Source: Ferruginivarius sediminum (GTDB lineage Bacteria; Pseudomonadota; Alphaproteobacteria; Kiloniellales; Rhodovibrionaceae). From it: DNA of 64,000 nucleotides. Under the pieces are notes generated by a model. The model saw nothing but the letters and a program-made list of their open reading frames with translations, searched no databases and was not told the origin of the DNA. Shown here piece by piece: positions 44,762 through 52,660 of the stretch. Every line of letters starts with the position of its first letter. Position 1 is the first letter of the stretch. The DNA is taken from positions 248,001-312,000 of the forward strand of contig NZ_QPMH01000002.1 of NCBI RefSeq assembly GCF_003344765.1. Direction: 5' to 3'. The translations under genes and the position numbers were made by a program.

Positions 44762-45244
44762 CTACGAGTTGACGATTTTCCACGAACCGTCCGGTTGGCG
44801 GCAGGCGGTGCCGTAGGCCTGCTCGGTCTTGCCGCCAATGGTCACCGTCTGCTGGAACTCCCGGCAATAGGTGCCGTCGTTGCGCTGATAGGTCTCGGTC
44901 GGCTGCACGCTGCCGCTATGGCCGCTGTCGGGATTCTCCCACCTGGAAACCTCGCCCGTCTTGTTGTGTTCAAGCGCGTCATGGGTGGTTTCCGCGGCCT
45001 TGGCCCTGTCGGCACGGTCCAGTGAGCGGCCGATGGAAAGCCCGGCAAGCCCGCCGATCACCGCGCCGGCTGCCGTTGCCGCAAGCTGGCCTCTGCCGTC
45101 GCCCACCTTTGACCCGAGGAAGCCGCCGATTGCCGCGCCGGAGAGGCCGCCAATGGTCTCTTTGGTGCCGGGCCCCCCGTTCTGCGCGCAACCCGCCACG
45201 GCGAGTGCGAGTGCCAGCGCCACGCTCAAAGCCCCTGACCGCAT
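44762..45244 (-). CDS. Glycine-zipper outer-membrane lipoprotein (17 kDa surface antigen-like)
   Basis: 160 residues. A lipoprotein signal ends in AVAGCAQ, so the mature protein begins with a lipidated Cys and is probably in the outer membrane. A glycine-zipper segment (IGGLSGAAIGGFLGSK, AGAVIGGLAGLSIGRSLD) is followed by the surface-antigen domain with TETYQRNDGTYCREFQQTVT and YGTACRQPDGSWKIVN, as in the Rickettsia 17 kDa antigen and COG4520 proteins. ATG 45244 has an AAGAGGAG Shine-Dalgarno; the longer frame to 45268 does not. Convergent with the transglutaminase-like gene. Confidence 0.9.
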   Translation of the reverse strand: MRSGALSVALALALAVAGCAQNGGPGTKETIGGLSGAAIGGFLGSKVGDGRGQLAATAAGAVIGGLAGLSIGRSLDRADRAKAAETTHDALEHNKTGEVSRWENPDSGHSGSVQPTETYQRNDGTYCREFQQTVTIGGKTEQAYGTACRQPDGSWKIVNS

Positions 45245-45515
45245 CGCGATAACTCCTCTTGCCGCCATCGACTTGAATCCGCTTCGGGGACTAACCCGAA
45301 CGATCGGCGTTTACAATCTCACGCCGGCCGTAAATGGCCGTTGAATAAAATCGACATGCCGCGATGACGAAATTGTCACCGTAAAGTCGGCGGGAACCGG
45401 CATATGGCGATTGAAAGGCCGTACGGTCTCCCTCCAAGCGGATTTGAGCCGAATCAACGTCCCCTCGGCTTAAAACTGTGATTATGCGGCTTTCGACAAG
45501 CTCGGGAGCACGGCG

Positions 45516-45740
45516 ATGGGCGAGCATCTGAACGAGTATCTCGACATCCTGGAAGAGGATCCGAAATACAGGGATTTCGTGAAGAACGATCCGCACCAGG
45601 CGATGTCGGAAGCGCGGCTAAGCCACGACGAAAAGGCGGTCTTTCTTTCCGGCGACCCGGACAAGGTGGCGAAGGAAACCGGCAAGACGCTCTCGCCGGC
45701 GGTCCGCGACGTCATTACCGAGGTGGGGAAGCACCTGTAA
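45516..45740 (+). CDS. Small hypothetical protein (74 residues)
   Basis: A 74-residue acidic, fully helical-looking protein: MGEHLNEYLDILEEDPKYRD through ITEVGKHL. It has no cysteine, signal peptide or membrane segment. GGGAGCACGGCG just before the ATG is a reasonable ribosome binding site and codon use is like neighbouring genes. No family recognised. The sequence VKNDPHQAMSEARLSHDEKA looks like a small helical domain related to extracted segments of NHLP-leader or nitrile-hydratase-like small proteins, but this resemblance is weak. Confidence 0.65.
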   Translation: MGEHLNEYLDILEEDPKYRDFVKNDPHQAMSEARLSHDEKAVFLSGDPDKVAKETGKTLSPAVRDVITEVGKHL

Positions 45741-45880
45741 CCGGTGCCTGCCCATCGAGCGGGTAACGGACTGGTAAAACGCCATTGCGGGCGCCTTGTT
45801 CCAGGCTGCCGTGACGGCGACGTCAGCCTTGAGCGCCCCGGGTCTTGCCGTGCCCCCGTCGCGACGCCACACTTGCGCCG

Positions 45881-46426
45881 ATGAGCGAGCACGCCAACAA
45901 CTTTTCCCGACGCGTCCCGGCCGGCGACGACCGGGACCGGCTCGTCTGCGACGACTGCGGTTTCGTCGTTTACGAGAACCCGAAGATCGTCGTCGGCGCG
46001 GTGGTGCATCTTGGCGAGCGCATCGTCTTGTGCCGCCGGGCCATCCCGCCCCGCCTGGGCTATTGGACGCTGCCGGCCGGCTATCTGGAACTTGGCGAGA
46101 GCCCCGAGGCGGGCGCGCGGCGGGAGGCTTGGGAAGAGGCGCGCGCCGATATCGAGATCGAGCAGCTCCTGGGCGTTTATTCGATAGAGCGGATCAGCCA
46201 AGTGCAGTTGATTTACCGGGCGTGCCTGCGAAACCCGCACGTTGAGGCAGGCCCCGAGTCGGCGGAGGTCGCACTGTTCCGCTGGGAGGAGATCCCCTGG
46301 GCGGAGATCGCCTTTCCTTCCGTCAATTGGGCGCTCGGCCACTTCCGTGAAACGCGGGCGCAGACGACCTTCCCCCCGCGCCGCAACCCGGAAGGCGCAA
46401 CCGGGAGCATGCGTCAGGAAGTGTGA
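45881..46426 (+). CDS. NUDIX hydrolase with N-terminal zinc-ribbon remnant
   Basis: 181 residues. The Nudix box GYLELGESPEAGARREAWEE (GX5EX7REUXEE) binds the metal for pyrophosphate hydrolysis. Before it is RLVCDDCGFVVYENPKIVVG, a half zinc-ribbon with one CxxC, typical of a common alphaproteobacterial Nudix group. Likely substrate is a nucleoside-diphosphate derivative such as NADH or ADP-ribose; not determinable here. The start ATG 45881 gives MSEHANNFSRRVPAGDDRDR; a GTG/ATG upstream at 45845 would add 12 residues. It converges on the EamA gene. Confidence 0.92.
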   Translation: MSEHANNFSRRVPAGDDRDRLVCDDCGFVVYENPKIVVGAVVHLGERIVLCRRAIPPRLGYWTLPAGYLELGESPEAGARREAWEEARADIEIEQLLGVYSIERISQVQLIYRACLRNPHVEAGPESAEVALFRWEEIPWAEIAFPSVNWALGHFRETRAQTTFPPRRNPEGATGSMRQEV

Positions 46427-46433
46427 CCGGCAC

Positions 46434-47285
46434 TCACAACGCGCCGCTTCCCTGCAGCACGACAGCGCCGCAGGCGACGGCGGCCGCCGCCGCGACTCGC
46501 CGGGTGCCGAACGGCTCGCCCAGCAGCCGCGTGCCGATCACGGCGGCGACCAGGACCGAGGTTTCCCGCAACGCCGCCACGTGCGCCATGCCGCCGAAAC
46601 TCATCGCCCAGATGGTGATGCCGTAGGACAGGCTCGACAGCAGGCCGCCCAGCAGGCCGCGCAACGCGTTCCGCCGCACCGTGTAAGCGAGGCTCCGCCG
46701 GCGCAGCCAGGCGCAGATCGCCGCCATCGCGAAGCCCTCGGTCAGGAACACCCAAGCGATGTAGGCGAACACCTCGCCCGAACGGCGGACGCCCATGCCG
46801 TCGGCGACGATATAGCCGCCGACGGCGAAGGCGGTCAGCACCGCGAAAAAGACGCTACGGGCGTCGCCGCCAAGACCGCCGCGCCGCCACGCGAGGCTGA
46901 GGATGCCAAGGCAGACCAGGGCGATGCCGCCGGCTTCCGGCAGGCTCAACGCTTCGCCGGCAAAGAGCCATGCGCCGGTGGCCACCAGCGCCGGGGCCAT
47001 GCCGCGGGCGATCGGGTAGACCTGGCTGAGGTCTCCGGTGCGATAGGCCGCCAGCAGGAAGGCGTAATAGAAAAGGTGGATAAAGAAGGAGGCCGCGATG
47101 AACGGCCAGCTTGCGACGGCGGGCAGGGGCAGGACGACGGCCACCGGGATCCACGGCAGGGCTGCGCCGGCCATGACCAGGGCGAGCGTCGCCGTCCGGT
47201 CGTCGCCGGTCTTGACCATGGTGTTCCAGGTCGCGTGTATGACCCCTGCGAAGATGACCGCCGCCGCGGCGCCGGCTTCCAGCAC
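46434..47285 (-). CDS. EamA/DMT family transporter
   Basis: 283 residues, about ten membrane helices, two EamA repeats. Blocks AGVIHATWNTMVKTGDDRTA at the start, FYYAFLLAAYRTGDLSQVYP-type periplasmic loop, RGMAPALVATGAWLFAGE and LRETSVLVAAVIGTRLLGEP support the family. Start GTG 47285 has AGGGAGTGAACAC just before it; the ATG at 47357 lacks one and adds a polar stretch. Probable exporter of small metabolites; substrate unknown. Confidence 0.9.
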   Translation of the reverse strand: MLEAGAAAAVIFAGVIHATWNTMVKTGDDRTATLALVMAGAALPWIPVAVVLPLPAVASWPFIAASFFIHLFYYAFLLAAYRTGDLSQVYPIARGMAPALVATGAWLFAGEALSLPEAGGIALVCLGILSLAWRRGGLGGDARSVFFAVLTAFAVGGYIVADGMGVRRSGEVFAYIAWVFLTEGFAMAAICAWLRRRSLAYTVRRNALRGLLGGLLSSLSYGITIWAMSFGGMAHVAALRETSVLVAAVIGTRLLGEPFGTRRVAAAAAVACGAVVLQGSGAL

Positions 47286-47401
47286 GTGTTCACTCCCTAT
47301 GGATTGAGACCCCCGGCCAATTGGGGTTAGCGCGCGGAACCGGGGCCGTCCAGACAAAATTGCCTGAAGACCGCCTGGCGTTCAGCGCACAAGGATGACG
47401 C

Positions 47402-48154
47402 CTACGTCCGTCCGCCGCGCCAGACGGCGCGCCCGATGATGGTCAGGCGCTGCAATTCGTCCGCGTCGAGTTCCGCCGCCGGGAATGTCGGATTGTCGGA
47501 ACACAGGCGGACCGTGGCCGGTGGCTGGAAGTCCAGACGCTTCAGCACCAGGGCGCCGGCGATGTTCAGCACATATATCCGGCCGTTCTGCAACTCCTGG
47601 TCGGCGGTATCCACGACCACGAGATCGCCGTCCTGGATATGCGGCGACATCGAATCGCCGCTGGCCCGCAGGACCGCGAGGTCGCGCGCGTTACGGCCAA
47701 GCTCCTCGTGCACCCAGCTTCCCTTGAAGGCGAGGTGGTCCACGACATCGTCGGGCTGCGCCAGGCTGCCGCCGCCCGCCGACGGCCGCGCGGCGTAAAG
47801 CGGCAGGAACACCAGCCCCTCGCCCGGCTCCTCCGCGACGGGGCTCCAGTCCATGGCTTGCTCGCCAAGGCCGGGGACGCTCCAGTCGCCCGATTGACCG
47901 GCGGTGCGAGCCGCCTCGTTCGAGCCGTTCTGCAGGCGAAGGCTCAGCAGTTCGCTGAACGGCGTGCCGGTCTGCGAGGCGAAAAGCGCCAGGAAGTCGA
48001 TATCCGGCAGCCGCTCGCCGCGCTCGTACATCGCCAGGGAGTTCGGGTGGACGCCCAGCATTTCGGCAAACGCCGCCCGCGCCGTCGCGCCCCGCACATC
48101 TTTGAGTTTTTCACCAAGGGTATTCATGACACGATAGTGGTTATTCATGATCAA
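47402..48154 (-). CDS. Phage-type HTH-S24 repressor
   Basis: About 250 residues: N-terminal XRE helix-turn-helix (MLGVHPNSLAMYERGERLPD) and C-terminal S24/LexA-like peptidase domain. The Ser-Lys dyad is Ser168 (ASGDSMSPHIQDGDLVVVD) and Lys205 (LVLKRLDF), 37 residues apart as in LexA, so RecA-stimulated self-cleavage is possible; SAGGG around 125-129 could be the cleavage site. Such repressors control prophage lysis/lysogeny. It is divergent from the tail-fibre-like gene. ATGs at 48154, 48148 and 48127 are all possible starts. An operator-like repeat overlaps the start region. No integrase or other phage genes are adjacent. Confidence 0.92.
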   Translation of the reverse strand: MIMNNHYRVMNTLGEKLKDVRGATARAAFAEMLGVHPNSLAMYERGERLPDIDFLALFASQTGTPFSELLSLRLQNGSNEAARTAGQSGDWSVPGLGEQAMDWSPVAEEPGEGLVFLPLYAARPSAGGGSLAQPDDVVDHLAFKGSWVHEELGRNARDLAVLRASGDSMSPHIQDGDLVVVDTADQELQNGRIYVLNIAGALVLKRLDFQPPATVRLCSDNPTFPAAELDADELQRLTIIGRAVWRGGRT

Positions 48155-48308
48155 TCCGAAGGCGCCCGATGGGCTCCGGCGACGGACACGGCTCTTTCTT
48201 CTCCTAAAATCGGATACATATCAATGTCCTATCCGGGCAGGGTCGGGTGCGCCTTCCTGACGCTTGGACTGCAACCATAATTATGTTTACAGATAAACAT
48301 TATCGTGT
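48129..48308. promoter_or_regulatory. Paired operator-like repeats ACACGATARTG
   Basis: An 11-bp element ACACGATAGTG at 48129-48139 recurs inverted as CATTATCGTGT at 48298-48308 (10 of 11 matching). One copy overlaps the repressor start region, the other sits next to the dyads at 48276-48300. This is the arrangement expected for repressor binding sites, though it may be coincidental. Confidence 0.4.
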
Positions 48309-48565
48309 ATAAAGTGCGCCACGAACGTTGCGGCTGATACCCGTCGGATACCGGCTCCGGTTTCTTTCGGCCAGGAAAATGCAGGCATGACGATCTCTCC
48401 GCGCGGCTGCGGCCAGCATATGCATTCGTGTGCCGAAGGTCACGACCGCAGCGGGATTTTCCGTCCGTCCCTCTTCTCTGTGAGTGCAGAGACGCGGCGG
48501 CGGGCCGTTCGGCCGCACAAGCCCATCCCCCTTTCAAGTTCCATTCGATCCATTGGAGACCGTGC
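48155..48565. promoter_or_regulatory. Divergent control region of the repressor and tail-fibre genes
   Basis: 411 bp with no credible gene. It contains the repressor's promoter and the promoter of the tail-fibre-like gene, two dyads near 48276-48300, and an AT-rich patch around 48270-48315. The last 100 bp before ATG 48566 are GC-rich with a moderate TTGGAGACC Shine-Dalgarno. Confidence 0.55.
48276..48300. promoter_or_regulatory. Overlapping dyads (candidate repressor operator)
   Basis: CATAATTATG (48276-48285) is a perfect 10-bp palindrome. It overlaps ATGTTTA-CAGA-TAAACAT (48283-48300), a perfect 7-bp inverted repeat. The location between a phage-type repressor and its divergent gene suggests an operator. 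Confidence 0.5.
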
Positions 48566-49921
48566 ATGACAGACCTTCCCCCCTGCGGCCTGTTCGAGAC
48601 GGCGGGCGGTGACATCGCGATGCATCTTGAGGAAGCCGGCATGCGCCTTGCCGGCATCGGCAGCCGGCTGGAAGACGCGCTCGCCGCCACGCGGGGGCTG
48701 CCCGGCGGCGCGGCCGAAAGCCCGCTCGTCATCGCGGGCGGCAGGGTCACGCCGAGCGCCGCGGTGCATGCCATAGATACGCAGGACCGCGCCGGCGTCG
48801 ACGAGGTGGCGAACATCGTCCAGGCCAATCACCCGGACGGCCGCCTGCTGCTGATCCGGGTGGCCTCCGCCGAGCGGACCGTCGTGGTGAGGCATCAAGC
48901 CGGCGGCGCGGGCGAGGTGCGGCTGGCCGACGGCAGGGATCTGACGCTGGACGCGCCGGGCAAGTGGCTGCTGCTGAAGCGCAGCGGGACGCAGTGGGAG
49001 GAGATCCTTCGCACGCACGGCTTGGATCGCGCGGCCGCGCGCGCCTTCGATGGCTTCGTCGACCCGGTGCTGGACCGTGCCGATGCCGGGGCGCTGGACG
49101 GTGTGGACGCGCTGAACGGCGGGCCGCTGGCGGGGATGCGCAATCGCCTGATCAACGGCGACTTTCGCATCAATCAGCGCGGCTTTGGCGGCGGCTGGCT
49201 GGCCGCCGGCGCCTACGGCTACGACCGCTGGGCGGCCGGCCCCGACGGGGCGGACGTCACGGCTGGACCGGGAGGGCTCGTCACCTTGCGAGGTGGCTCG
49301 GTGGTGCAGCCCATGGAGGCGCCGGAACTTGCGGGGCAGACAGTCACGGTTTCGGTCGAGGAGCCGTCGGCCGATCTGGATGTGTCCGTTGCCGGCATGA
49401 CGCGGCGCGTCGTCGCCGGTTACGGCCGCCGGGGCGCCAGCTTCGAGCTTCCCCGCACCGTGACGGAAACCGTGCATGTTGAGTTGGCGGTTGCGGGCGA
49501 GCCCGCAACCTTCCGCCGTGTGCAGCTTGAACCGGGCCGCGTCGCCACGCCGTTCGAGCATCGCTTCCGCGCGACGGAAGAGGCGCTTTGCCAGCGGTAC
49601 TATTTCCTGCGGGCCGGAGACACCGCGCTCTATGCCGGCATGACGGCCGAGACGGCTGATGCGCGCGTGTTCATTCCCACGCCCGTGACCCTGCGCTCGG
49701 TGCCGGCGATCCGGCCCCTGGAGCCGCCGCTGCGTATCGAGGCCGTGGGGAACGGGGCCGTGGATTCCAGCGCCTCGGCATTGGCCCGGTTGAGCCTGGA
49801 AACCGGCGGTATCGCGGGCATGTTCCGGGCCAGGCGCGTCGGCGGTTTCCAGTGTCTGACCGTCCGCCTGCTTGGCGGCGGGAGCGGGATGATCGAGTTC
49901 GATGCCGAGATACCCGTGTAG
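48566..49921 (+). CDS. Phage tail-fibre-like protein
   Basis: 451 residues, no signal peptide. The middle block MRNRLINGDFRINQRGFGGG, YGYDRWAAGPDG and TFRRVQLEPGRVATPFEHRF is the typical carbohydrate-binding-like module of phage and prophage tail-fibre or receptor-binding proteins. The N-terminal part (1-150) is a separate, less recognisable domain. The C-terminal 90 residues, with RYYFLRAGDTALYAGM, form the end of that module. It stands alone beside a phage-type repressor with no capsid, tail or lysis genes, so it may be a prophage remnant, a moron or a domesticated adhesin. TTGGAGACC precedes ATG 48566. Confidence 0.82.
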   Translation: MTDLPPCGLFETAGGDIAMHLEEAGMRLAGIGSRLEDALAATRGLPGGAAESPLVIAGGRVTPSAAVHAIDTQDRAGVDEVANIVQANHPDGRLLLIRVASAERTVVVRHQAGGAGEVRLADGRDLTLDAPGKWLLLKRSGTQWEEILRTHGLDRAAARAFDGFVDPVLDRADAGALDGVDALNGGPLAGMRNRLINGDFRINQRGFGGGWLAAGAYGYDRWAAGPDGADVTAGPGGLVTLRGGSVVQPMEAPELAGQTVTVSVEEPSADLDVSVAGMTRRVVAGYGRRGASFELPRTVTETVHVELAVAGEPATFRRVQLEPGRVATPFEHRFRATEEALCQRYYFLRAGDTALYAGMTAETADARVFIPTPVTLRSVPAIRPLEPPLRIEAVGNGAVDSSASALARLSLETGGIAGMFRARRVGGFQCLTVRLLGGGSGMIEFDAEIPV

Positions 49922-49933
49922 CCAGCGGGCCGC

Positions 49934-49955
49934 CAACTCGCACGCGTGCGAGTTG
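49934..49955. repeat. Perfect 22-bp palindrome after the tail-fibre gene
   Basis: CAACTCGCACG (49934-49944) is followed immediately by its exact complement CGTGCGAGTTG (49945-49955). With no loop or T-run it is not a standard terminator, though cruciform or hairpin with a 4-nt loop is possible. It could be an att-like or operator site. No second copy is seen here. Confidence 0.6.
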
Positions 49956-50097
49956 CGTTCGCAGCAGCGCGCACAGGTTTATGCGGATTGGCGCAATTGC
50001 ATCTGTTAGGTTAATGCACGCTGGAAATATCAACCTTAGATATCGTCCGCCCGATTGCCGCGCAGCCGGGCTTGGGCGGCTGGGCACAGAGGGACGC

Positions 50098-51111
50098 ATG
50101 ACAGTCGAAACCAAGGTATCGACGAAGTACGAGCCGGAGGAACTGTGGTTTCCCTGTTCCCTGGACATCATGGGATGGGACGAGCATTTCCACAACCTGA
50201 TGCTCAACGACCGGCTGCGGATGGCCGTTTACAAGAAGGCGGTGAAGAACGCGATCGAGCCGGGCATGGCGGTCCTCGACCTGGGCACGGGCACGGGCAT
50301 CCTGGCGCGCTGGGCGCTGGAAGCGGGTGCGGCACGTGTCTACGGCATCGAGGTCAGCCGCAAGATCCTGGATATCGCCGAGGCCAACCTGGCGCAGGCG
50401 GGTGTCGCGGATCGCTTCACGCCCATCAACGACCTGTCCTACAACGTCGAGCTGCCGGAGAAGGTGGACATCATCGTCTCCGAGATCATCGGCAACATCG
50501 GCGACAACGAGGACTGCGCGCCGATCCTGGCGGATGCGCGCGACCGCTTCCTGAAGCCGGGGGGCACCATGCTGCCCCAGCGCTTGACGCCGTATTTCGT
50601 GCCGGTGGCCTCGCCGGCGACGAACGCGCAGATCCAGCGCGGCGTGTGCAAGTCGATCAGTGCGGAACAGGATCTGCAGGTGCTGCTGGACCGGCTTGGC
50701 GTGGCGGACCCTTGCGAGGTCTACTACGATGTCGTGATCCCGCGCAGCCGGCATTTGGCCGAGCCGCTGGCGGGTCGGACCCTCGACTTTTTTAGTGACG
50801 GGGGCGAAACCGCCTACTCGTTCAGCCTGACCTTCACGGCCACGGCTGACGGCGAAGTGACCGGCATCAAGGGATATTTCATCGCCCAGTTGACCGACCG
50901 GGACGTTCTCGACATCTCAGGCGACGATCCCGTTTCGGGCACGGCGTCGGATAGCTGGAAGCACTGCTACATGCCGCTGGCACGGCCCTTGAGGGTCAAG
51001 GCCGGGGATCGGATCCGCCTCGACGTCGAGCGCTGGCCGGAGAAAAACGAGTCCTCGGCCTTCGCCTTCCGCTACCGCTGGCGCGCGGAGGTGCTCGGCG
51101 ACGGCGCCTGA
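50098..51111 (+). CDS. PRMT-like protein arginine methyltransferase homologue
   Basis: 337 residues with SAM-binding motif I VLDLGTGTGILARWALEAGA and post-I VYGIEVS. The double-E loop is VSEIIGNIGDNED, with Glu129 and Glu138 nine residues apart as in eukaryotic PRMT1 (144/153). The helix before it, HNLMLNDRLRMAVYKKAV, resembles the PRMT MLxDxxRxxxY motif. A C-terminal beta-barrel-like part follows; in place of the THW loop the sequence has SDSWKHCYMPLARPL, lacking the His. It may methylate a protein arginine or a small guanidino compound. It has an AGAGGGACGC ribosome binding site and lies next to the tail-fibre gene. Start ATG 50098; the upstream frame is shadow. Confidence 0.85.
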   Translation: MTVETKVSTKYEPEELWFPCSLDIMGWDEHFHNLMLNDRLRMAVYKKAVKNAIEPGMAVLDLGTGTGILARWALEAGAARVYGIEVSRKILDIAEANLAQAGVADRFTPINDLSYNVELPEKVDIIVSEIIGNIGDNEDCAPILADARDRFLKPGGTMLPQRLTPYFVPVASPATNAQIQRGVCKSISAEQDLQVLLDRLGVADPCEVYYDVVIPRSRHLAEPLAGRTLDFFSDGGETAYSFSLTFTATADGEVTGIKGYFIAQLTDRDVLDISGDDPVSGTASDSWKHCYMPLARPLRVKAGDRIRLDVERWPEKNESSAFAFRYRWRAEVLGDGA

Positions 51112-51115
51112 GGTC

Positions 51116-52045
51116 TCAGCCCACGGCCCTTGAAGGCGCCTGCGCCGCCGCCTGCCGGCCTTCGAGCAGCGCGCGGCGGCGCGACAGGCCTTCGCCGACG
51201 AGGTCGAGGAAGGCGCGCACGCGCGCGGTCTGCTTCAGGGCCTTGTGGGTGATGACCCACAGCTCGGTGGTGACGTCGTCGATGATGGGGCCGGCCCGGC
51301 GCAGGTCGGGCTCGGGATCGCCCAGATAGCATGGCAGGATAGCCAGCCCGATGCCGGCCTTCACCGCCACGAGCTGGTTGATGATGCTGCTGCTGCGGTA
51401 GACGACGGCATCATCCGCCGCGTTGGCGGCCAGCCAGCCGGCCACCTTCACCTGGGTGACGGCCTGCTCCCAGCCGATCAGGTCGTGGCCGCGAAGCGGA
51501 TCGTCATCGCCGTCGCCGCCGCCGTGCCCGGCCAGATACTCCGCGCTGCCGTAGAGCGCCCAGACGATATCGGCGATCTTGCGGCCGAACAGGTCGCCCT
51601 GCGTGGGCCGGGTCGCGCGCAGGGCTATGTCGGCCTCGCGACGGGACAGGTCGAACTGCCTGTTGTCGAGCAGCAGTTCCAGGTGAATGCCGGGATGGTG
51701 CCGGCGGAAACTTGCCAGCTCGTCGGTCAGCAGCCGGTAGGCCAGCGTCTCGGACGAGGTGATGCGCAGCCGTCCGGACAACCGTGTGTCCCGGCCGGTC
51801 AGGTCGCGGTCGACGGCGATGATTTCGTGCTCCACCCGGTCGGCGGCATCGATCATGCGCTCGCCGGCGCCGGTTGGATGGAAACCGCTTGGCGTGCGGT
51901 CGAAAAGGCGGACCGCCAGGCGCGCCTCCAGCCCATCGAGCCGCCGATGAACAGTGGAGGCGTTCACGGCCAGGGCGCGGCCGGCCGCGGCAAGCGAACC
52001 CCCACGCGCGATCGCCAGCACGTACCGCAGATCGTCCCAGTCCAT
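51116..52045 (-). CDS. LysR family regulator
   Basis: 309 residues. The N-terminal helix-turn-helix (MDWDDLRYVLAIARGGSLAA, then AVNASTVHRRLDGLEARLAV) and the effector domain (RITSSETLAYRLLTDELASF) are typical of LysR. ATG 52045 has an AAAGGGAAAACGG Shine-Dalgarno and lies downstream of a TTTGCAT-TC-ATGCAAA dyad that would be its own operator. It is divergent from doxX-gst, the likely regulated genes. It converges with the PRMT-like gene, leaving only 4 bp. Confidence 0.92.
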   Translation of the reverse strand: MDWDDLRYVLAIARGGSLAAAGRALAVNASTVHRRLDGLEARLAVRLFDRTPSGFHPTGAGERMIDAADRVEHEIIAVDRDLTGRDTRLSGRLRITSSETLAYRLLTDELASFRRHHPGIHLELLLDNRQFDLSRREADIALRATRPTQGDLFGRKIADIVWALYGSAEYLAGHGGGDGDDDPLRGHDLIGWEQAVTQVKVAGWLAANAADDAVVYRSSSIINQLVAVKAGIGLAILPCYLGDPEPDLRRAGPIIDDVTTELWVITHKALKQTARVRAFLDLVGEGLSRRRALLEGRQAAAQAPSRAVG

Positions 52046-52055
52046 CCGTTTTCCC

Positions 52056-52071
52056 TTTGCATTCATGCAAA
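52056..52071. promoter_or_regulatory. LysR operator candidate
   Basis: TTTGCAT-TC-ATGCAAA (52056-52071) is a perfect 7-bp inverted repeat directly upstream of the chosen LysR start. A further ATGCAA half-site lies at 52093-52098 in the same divergent gap. Confidence 0.5.
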
Positions 52072-52202
52072 GCGCATCCGTGAAATCGCAAAATGCAATG
52101 CGTAAGGGCATGTCATACCTTTTCCGGCAATGACGCAAGCCCCTGCGGATGCATCGCGGGAGGTTGGCGGAACGATTTGCGATGAAGAGAAAGGAATTCG
52201 CC

Positions 52203-52622
52203 ATGAACAACCGCGCAGCCGATTACGGCGCGCTGACGCTTCGCGTGGCGTTGGGCGTCATGTACCTTGCCCATGCCGGGCTCAAGATCTTCACGTTCTC
52301 GTTGGCGGGAACGGCCGCATTCTTCGAGGCGCACGGCTTCCCCGGCTGGAGCGTCTATCCGGTCGTGACAGCCGAGGTTGTCGGTGGGCTCATGCTGATC
52401 CTGGGCGTGCTGGCGCCGTGGGTGGCGATGAGTCTGGTGCCGATCCTGCTGGCCGCGGCGACGGTCCATCTTCCCAACGGCTGGGTGTTCTCGAACGAGG
52501 GCGGCGGCTGGGAGTACCCGATCTTCCTGGCGGTCGCATCGCTCGTACAGTGGCTCATCGGCAGCGGCGCGCATGCGCTCAAGCCCACGCTTTCGAGCGC
52601 GGGCTCACGGTCACCGGCGTGA
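52203..52622 (+). CDS. DoxX family membrane protein
   Basis: 139 residues with four predicted membrane helices, an inner-membrane DoxX family protein. Family blocks are GALTLRVALGVMYLAHAGLK near the start and the central TAFFEAHGFPGW with VVTAEVVGGLMLILGV. DoxX proteins are linked to thiosulfate:quinone reduction in archaea, but most bacterial members are of unknown role, often with redox stress genes. It is followed by a glutathione S-transferase gene 38 bp away. ATG 52203 has AAAGGAATTCGCC upstream. Confidence 0.92.
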   Translation: MNNRAADYGALTLRVALGVMYLAHAGLKIFTFSLAGTAAFFEAHGFPGWSVYPVVTAEVVGGLMLILGVLAPWVAMSLVPILLAAATVHLPNGWVFSNEGGGWEYPIFLAVASLVQWLIGSGAHALKPTLSSAGSRSPA

Positions 52623-52660
52623 CGAAGCCGGCTGCCCATCCGGCCAATCGGAGGATCGAA

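Noticed and set aside
47402..51111. Full prophage or gene-transfer-agent cluster
   Set aside because: Only a repressor and a tail-fibre-like gene are present; no capsid, portal, terminase, tail-tube, integrase or lysis gene lies nearby.
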